Shown here piece after piece: positions 6,895 to 7,236 of a stretch of DNA of 7,236 nucleotides (its first letter is position 1; every line of letters starts with the position of its first letter). The translations under genes and the position numbers were made by a program. Source of the stretch: an uncultured Pedobacter sp. (GTDB lineage Bacteria > Bacteroidota > Bacteroidia > Sphingobacteriales > Sphingobacteriaceae); assembly GCA_938008555.1 (NCBI GenBank), contig CALLKE010000085.1, forward strand, positions 1 to 7,236, written 5' to 3'. Under the pieces are notes generated by a model, which was given only the letters and a program-made list of their open reading frames with translations, did not search any database and was not told where the DNA came from.

Positions 6895-6925
6895 CAAATC
6901 TAATTTTTAAACCTTGCTCATCCAA
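6895..6925 (-). promoter_or_regulatory. Putative Bacteroidota-type promoter for purK-purE
   Basis: On the minus strand the -7 box reads TAGATTTG (6902 to 6895), an exact TAnnTTTG. TTG (6925 to 6923, within CTTGG) lies 20 nt upstream as the -33 element. The box ends 16 nt before the purK GTG, predicting a 5' leader of only about 10 nt. No purine-type operator or riboswitch can be fitted into so short a leader, and I recognise none upstream. Confidence 0.5.
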
Positions 6926-6983
6926 GCCTGATTCATGTTTGCTCTGGTTACATTAGTTCAACAAAAAAATATTTTAACAAAAG

Positions 6984-7014
6984 TTTGCGATACTTATTAA
7001 AATTTCTACTTTTG
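6984..7014 (+). promoter_or_regulatory. Consensus Bacteroidota promoter for tRNA-Pro
   Basis: TTTG (6984-6987), a 19-nt spacer and TACTTTTG (7007-7014) match the TTTG-N19-TAnnTTTG consensus of the Bacteroidota primary sigma factor at every defined position. The predicted start is near 7020, about 30 nt before the tRNA. This is the best promoter in the window, as expected for a stable-RNA gene. Confidence 0.7.
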
Positions 7015-7051
7015 CAGTCCCCATCCGGTTCTCCATTGAGAATTACAAAAT

Positions 7052-7125
7052 CGGGGTGTAGCGTAGCCCGGTATCGCGCCACATTTGGGATGTGGAGGTC
7101 GTAGGTTCGAATCCTGCCACCCCGA
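7052..7125 (+). tRNA. tRNA-Pro (anticodon UGG)
   Basis: This is a 74-nt cloverleaf. The acceptor arm CGGGGTG (7052-7058) pairs perfectly with CACCCCG (7118-7124), and the discriminator A is at 7125. The C1-G72 pair is a usual tRNA-Pro identity feature. The D arm runs from 7061 to 7077, with GCG pairing with CGC. The anticodon stem CCACA (7079-7083) pairs with TGTGG (7091-7095) around the loop TTTGGGA, placing anticodon TGG at 7086-7088. The T arm GTAGG-TTCGAAT-CCTGC (7101-7117) is canonical, with one T-G pair. CCA is not encoded and must be added by the CCA-adding enzyme. It is a single-gene unit between its own promoter and terminator. Confidence 0.98.
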
Positions 7126-7129
7126 CTTT

Positions 7130-7176
7130 AAAAAAGGGATAAACAAAATCAAAATTTTGTTTATCCCTTTTTTTTT
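7130..7176 (+). terminator. Strong intrinsic terminator after tRNA-Pro
   Basis: The core stem GGGATAAACAAAAT (7136-7149) pairs perfectly with 7154-7167 around the 4-nt loop CAAA. Six A (7130-7135) then pair with the first six of nine T (7168-7176), for about 20 bp in all. A perfect stem followed directly by a T tract, starting 4 nt after the tRNA, marks the end of the tRNA transcript. The A tract on the other side could let it work in both directions. Confidence 0.92.
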
Positions 7177-7236
7177 ATTCTTGAGGCGGTCTAAAGTTTT
7201 CAGGTTATTTTAATACGTTTATTAATTTTCTTTATA

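Noticed and set aside
6876..6895. Six-codon mini-gene GTG...TGA ending on the purK start, as a regulatory leader peptide
   Set aside because: Its start lies at the edge of the predicted -7 box, upstream of the likely transcription start, so it would not be transcribed. It is better explained by the short duplication.
7021..7051. Small hairpin (7029-7033 with 7038-7042) in the tRNA leader as a regulatory element
   Set aside because: A 5-bp stem is expected by chance, and the leader is removed by RNase P during maturation.
7177..7236. Start of another gene at the right edge
   Set aside because: No open frame, RNA fold or promoter match could be supported in these 60 bases.

Overview
The window looks like a piece of a Bacteroidota chromosome, most likely a low-GC Sphingobacteriia/Cytophagia-type lineage; I cannot name the genus. 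The evidence is direct. Three separate promoter-like sites follow the Bacteroidota primary-sigma pattern (TTG or TTTG, a 19-20 nt spacer, then TAnnTTTG). No gene start has a convincing Shine-Dalgarno sequence. The DNA is AT-rich, and the protein sequences (RecR, PurK/PurE and the secreted helical protein) read as Bacteroidota-like. Most of the content is ordinary housekeeping.

Layout. 1-44 is a perfect palindrome that should end the leftward maf transcript. 76-1058 (minus strand) is a two-gene unit: a secreted small helical protein followed by the nucleotide pyrophosphatase Maf, joined by an ATGA stop/start overlap. A 131-bp divergent intergenic region (1059-1189) carries a good leftward promoter and a perfect -7 box almost touching the recR start. 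1190-2641 (plus strand) holds recR and, 18 nt later, a classical short-chain dehydrogenase. 2722-5202 (plus strand) encodes an 826-residue two-ring AAA+ unfoldase of the ClpB/ClpV class, preceded by a long hairpin that ends 6 nt before its start codon. 5212-6878 (minus strand) is a compact purK-purE operon, convergent with the AAA+ gene across a 9-nt gap. 6984-7176 is a complete tRNA-Pro(UGG) transcription unit: promoter, tRNA and strong terminator. There is no gene-free stretch longer than 300 bases.

How the genes work together. PurK and PurE catalyse consecutive steps of purine synthesis (AIR to N5-CAIR to CAIR). Maf removes unwanted nucleoside triphosphates, and RecR helps load RecA at gaps. 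The dehydrogenase and the AAA+ protein have no obvious link to these genes.

The most interesting part is 2659-5202. The AAA+ protein has an intact second ATPase ring but a first ring with no arginine finger and a changed Walker B. Its FLGR arginine-finger context in ring 2 resembles type VI secretion ClpV/TssH more than ClpB, yet no other secretion gene is visible. Its start codon sits just behind a 23-bp AU-rich potential RNA hairpin with the look of a translational switch. I see no CRISPR array, transposon, phage gene or toxin-antitoxin pair.
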